Shown: one piece after another, positions 7,741-10,664 of the stretch
Layout of the letters: each line of letters opens with the position of its first letter
Numbering within the stretch: position 1 is the stretch's first letter
NCBI GenBank assembly: GCA_958430865.1
Contig: CAUDNR010004484.1
Location: 11,380 to 22,043 of the forward strand
Direction: 5' to 3'
From: Entrophospora sp. SA101
Lineage: Eukaryota; Glomeromycota; Glomeromycetes; Entrophosporales; Entrophosporaceae
Length of the DNA: 10,664 nt
Made by a program: the position numbers and the translations under genes
The notes under the pieces: generated by a model
Told to the model about the DNA's origin: nothing
What the model saw: the letters and a program-made list of their open reading frames with translations, nothing else
The model's database searches: none

Positions 7741-8395
7741 ATGTTGATAAGTGGCCATACTTGTGTTGATGAAAAAGAACCTCTTCTAGAAGAAATTGAA
7801 GAAATAAAAGAATACCACTTCCATGTCTACTTTTTTCAAGTAAGAGTAATGGGAGAATGAGCAAGAGAGACATACAATAGATAATAAATTAACCAGTTGG
7901 TTTAATTTTTAATTTTTCGTTAATAAAATAAAGGAAAATAAAGAAAGCCGCGAAGCCGCGGTTAAACTTCGAAATAAAATTATCGAATTAATCGCTAAAG
8001 GATTTTTTAACCCGGTACCATATCATACAGTTAACCATAAACCGCTAGGGCCGCATATAATTGTATGTGATATATATAATATATATAATTAATTAATTAA
8101 TTAATTAATTAACATTAATATTAATGTTTATTATGTATGTATTCTCTAGGGATCATATGAAGTGTGGTGTCCAAAAGAGCATTTTTCAAGGGTGTACTCG
8201 TGGTTTCTTTTACATAGGGGTGAGCTTTCAGTCATGGTTCATCCTTTGACAATAAATGAGGTCAAAGACCACACAGAAAATGTGACTTGGATGGGCAAAT
8301 CCATACCCTTGGATATAGCTCAGTTATCGGATAAATTGCCAGAAGTTCCTGCACAATACCCAGAATTAAAAATGGGTTATTCTGCACCAAAATGA
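7741..8395 (+). CDS. DOPA 4,5-dioxygenase family protein
   Basis: Three exons (7741-7839, 7934-8062, 8150-8395), all phase 0, encode 157 residues, in the usual size range of the family. Characteristic motifs are EYHFHVYF (24-31), GPHIIGSYEVW (72-82), LLHRGELSVMVHPLT (96-110) and DHTENVTWMGK (116-126). The His residues in HFH, in HRG and in VHP are those expected to carry the metal site in this PF08883-type family. Such enzymes open the ring of DOPA or related catechols. In Amanita a relative acts in betalain pigment synthesis, but the substrate here is unknown. Intron 1 (7840-7933) has a GTAAGA donor and ends in AAG, an uncommon acceptor forced by frame and motif continuity. Intron 2 (8063-8149) has a GTATGT donor and a CTCTAG acceptor. 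The protein is probably cytosolic, as there is no signal peptide or membrane segment. The gene appears intact. Confidence 0.9.
8083..8128. repeat. Tetranucleotide run and perfect palindrome inside intron 2
   Basis: A TTAA/AATT run (about 8083-8112) leads into AACATTAATATTAATGTT (8111-8128), a perfect 18-bp palindrome, all within the second intron of the dioxygenase gene. It is likely simple-sequence DNA, but could fold in the pre-mRNA close to the acceptor at 8149. Confidence 0.7.
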
Positions 8396-8477
8396 GAAAT
8401 AATTTTTTTATAAAGCAATATTCTACTCATGTATTTATTAATTTGTTGTATAATCGTCATTGTTATTATTATTATTT

Positions 8478-8483
8478 AATAAA
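8478..8483 (+). terminator. Polyadenylation signal of the dioxygenase gene
   Basis: AATAAA lies 83 bp after the stop codon, preceded by a TATTATTATTATT tract, in the 293-bp gap before the next gene. It is the most plausible 3'-end signal, although AATAAA occurs by chance often in such AT-rich DNA. Confidence 0.45.
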
Positions 8484-8688
8484 ACACAACTTTTAATTAT
8501 TGGATTATTGGGATAATCTAAACCTAATATGAAATGATTGAAAATTTATACGAACCTATTACAATTTCGATAGTGAATACAAAGAAAAATATAAAAAAAA
8601 AATTTTTCTCTAAAAAAATATTATTATTTTTCTTTCTATTTAATAATAATATTTTAATGCTTTATTTAATTTTATAAAAATAACAAAA

Positions 8689-10664
8689 ATGTCAGATTTT
8701 AGTGATATTAGTTATCTCTGTAAGTTATATACTATAATGACAATTATTATGATTAATAACTAACAATGTCATGTTCACTAATTAATCAATTCGCATTCAC
8801 ATTCAAATATATTAGCAAGAATTATTTATACGCCATTCATTATGGCATGGTAAGTGTCATAAATTTCTAATTCATAAAAAATATTCTAGTTCCATCTTCC
8901 AATTAATTCATTATCTAACTCTTTCATCTTCCAATTCATTCATTCATTCATTCATAAAAAAGGTTGGTAATAAACATTAATCAAACCAACAAATTAAAAA
9001 TACTCTCATGTTCTAGATTTTTTCATCTTGAACCAAGGACATTGTTTTCATATTTATTTTTTTTAGGATTATTGATACAATTAATGTATGATATAACAAT
9101 ATATTATATTATATTTAAAAATTCAATAATTATTACTGGAAATTTCGAAGATATTTTATCAAATGATGTTGATATAAAATTATTTCAAATTTCAAAATAT
9201 TTGAATTCAATTTCTTTAAACTTTTTCATGTAAGAGCATTTGTTTATTCGATTTTTTTTTTATTTTTTTATTTTTCTAATACTTTTATTTTTTTTATTTT
9301 TTTTGAATAGATCGAATTTATTTTTATTACAGGCATTTTGTAATTATTTAATTGAACAATTATCTCATAAAAAATTTTCAAGTGTTTGGGAACATCAGAG
9401 TTTTACGATACTGGCGATCCTACTCATACCGCTGTAAGTATAGTGTTAATTACGTAATTTGCTGTTATATACGTCATCATAATGCATTTGATGATCGTCA
9501 ACCATTTTATTTTAGGTTACCAATACTTGAATTTGTGTTAACAGAACATGTTGATAATAACAGTTTATTAATAGACAAAGAGATCATTTTAGGATTAATT
9601 TTTGGAGGATTAATATTCATTATAACGTTATTAAACATAAGAATAAACATAAAGCTTAATAGATTAATTAAAAACAATCAATTTTCAAGAAACATTGTTA
9701 TGAATCAAGGAAAATTAATATATTTTCAAGATTTAAATCTTTGGTTGATCATTAGTTTATCAATTTTATCAGCAAGTTATATAACATATAATATAGTTTA
9801 TAGGTTAAATTTGATCACAGACAATAAACTTGTTTTAGATTTCATTATAATCAATATAAATTTTAGTAAGTTTATAATATTAATATTAATCATCACAATA
9901 TTTTATCCTAATTTTGAGTTGAACTCTTCCAAATCAAAAAGACAAATCTCTGAACCAATTGATACAACAAAAGATTTTGATAGTACTGTTATAGCATTAG
10001 GTACTCCTAAACATTATGCTGAAAGCACTATAAGGAGTAAACAGATCATAGTTGAAATGAGACAAGATGTTATTGTGGATGCTAGAGAATTTGATGATAA
10101 TGACGGTGCAAGAACTCCTTTCAGACCTTTTTCCCCCGCTTCTCATTCTTTGTCTTCATCTAGTTTGAATAATTATCCTAACAAGTCATTGAAAAATAAT
10201 CGACAACAAAATAATAATGGTAAAAATAATAATGATGATAATATCACCATCGCCACTGCCACTACTCCTAGATCAAGTAATTATAGTAATGCTACTACTC
10301 CTAGATCAAGTAATTATAGTAATACTGCTACTAGATTAAGTAATTATAATAATAATGATTATGGTGTTAGATTAGGTGGAGGCAAATTTAATCATACTAT
10401 TCATGGAAGTTCTGGATTATCTCAAGAGCATTCAATTATAAAAGAAGAATCAGAATATAATAATTGCAATGATACATCTTCAAGTATTTATAGTTCAGAT
10501 ATTAGAATTGGATCAAATCTGCAATCAACAGTCGGTGATAATAGTAAAACTAATGTTCATCTATCTCCATTATTATCCTCCTCAATGAGTAACAGTAACA
10601 GTAACAGTAACAGTAACAGTAACAGTAACAGTAACAGTAACAGTAACAGTAACAGTAACAGTAA
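8689..10664 (+). CDS. Seven-transmembrane protein with long Ser/Asn-rich tail, 3' partial
   Basis: Five exons are inferred: 8689-8719, 8816-8849, 8963-9229, 9311-9433 and 9516 to the window end. Donors are GTAAGT, GTAAGT, GTAAGA and GTAAGT, acceptors TTAG, AAG, ATAG and TTAG, and all phases agree, giving at least 534 residues. Hydrophobic segments lie near residues 12-27, 48-73, 96-125, 141-161, 174-194, 225-248 and 256-283, a seven-helix layout suggestive of a receptor. Notable loops are GNFEDILSNDVD (81-92) and SRNIVMNQGKLIYFQDLN (209-226). The tail from about 285 is hydrophilic, with TPK/TPR sites, TTPRSSNYS repeats and a terminal NS run. The first two exons are short and are the least certain part. 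I do not recognise the family, and no RGS or other domain is visible before the edge. A G-protein-coupled receptor is an inference from topology only. Confidence 0.65.
8937..8955. repeat. ATTC microsatellite near an acceptor
   Basis: A CATT/ATTC tetranucleotide run forms the pyrimidine-rich tract just upstream of the AAG acceptor at 8960-8962. A CTAAC branch-site-like motif lies shortly before it, near 8916. Confidence 0.7.
10258..10353 (+). repeat. 33-bp tandem repeat encoding TTPRSSNYSN
   Basis: Two near-identical 33-bp units (10258-10290, 10291-10323) encode ATTPRSSNYSN, and a third, diverged 30-bp unit reads TATRLSNYNN. They lie in the cytoplasmic-type tail of the seven-helix protein and offer repeated TPRS sites that could be phosphorylated, which is inference. 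Confidence 0.85.
10588..10664 (+). repeat. AACAGT coding microsatellite, cut by window end
   Basis: More than twelve perfect AACAGT units run to the last base and encode alternating Asn-Ser. The perfection at DNA level suggests recent expansion. The 6-bp period keeps frame. The true length is unknown because the window ends inside it. Confidence 0.95.

Noticed and set aside
8891..8966. Extra exon in the seven-helix gene between CTAG at 8889 and a GTAATA donor at 8967
   Set aside because: All phase combinations with the TCTAG acceptor at about 9016 create stops or break the membrane-segment frame. Skipping to the AAG acceptor at 8962 fits.
8961..9020. Start of the seven-helix protein at an internal codon near 8964
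   Set aside because: There is no ATG there, while ATG at 8689 with two short in-phase exons gives a first hydrophobic segment. This part of the model remains the weakest.
9240..9437. A separate small membrane protein
   Set aside because: Its start is within a T-rich intron, and the rest joins in phase with the exons on each side.

Overview
The window looks like nuclear DNA of a very AT-rich fungus, most likely an arbuscular mycorrhizal (Glomeromycotina, Rhizophagus-like) genome. The evidence is short spliceosomal introns of about 80-130 bp with GTAAG/GTATGT donors, Asn/Ser/Asp-rich low-complexity protein stretches, long gene-poor AT-rich spacers, many degenerate repeats, and fragments that resemble families expanded in these fungi (FLYWCH zinc finger, TKL/Sel1-type kinase tail). 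The species assignment is inference. No tRNA, rRNA, CRISPR or bacterial-style operon was seen.

Layout. 1-74 (minus): first codons of a gene leaving the window, resembling the start of a FLYWCH-type zinc finger. 250-1310: repeat territory, with a duplicated block (251-405 and 438-540), a roughly 108-bp inverted-repeat element (721-828) and a 15-16 bp minisatellite (1201-1309). 1800-2010 (minus): an orphan exon-like piece resembling the C-terminal tail of a kinase-like family. 2483-3886 (plus): a two-exon gene for a 425-residue protein resembling the N-terminal region of fungal class 3 lipases, with no visible catalytic half. 4149-4442: a promoter-like segment with a very short ORF. 4742-4799: a small foldback. 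4803-5387: a non-autonomous Tc1/mariner-type element with long terminal inverted repeats and TA on both sides. 5953-6240 (minus): an unassigned exon-like piece. 6316-6857: a diverged direct repeat.

The right third is the gene-rich part. At 7741-8395 lies a three-exon, apparently intact gene for a 157-residue DOPA 4,5-dioxygenase-family protein, the most secure call here. About 290 bp downstream on the same strand, at 8689, begins a five-exon gene for a seven-helix membrane protein with a long Ser/Asn-rich tail. It is still open at the window end, inside an AACAGT microsatellite.

The genes do not form an obvious pathway. I found no convincing new multi-gene system. The most noteworthy points are the lipase-like protein lacking a lipase domain, two introns in neighbouring genes that seem to use the uncommon AAG acceptor, the complete Tc1-type non-autonomous element, and coding microsatellites that could make protein tails length-variable. 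All gene models were assembled by eye.
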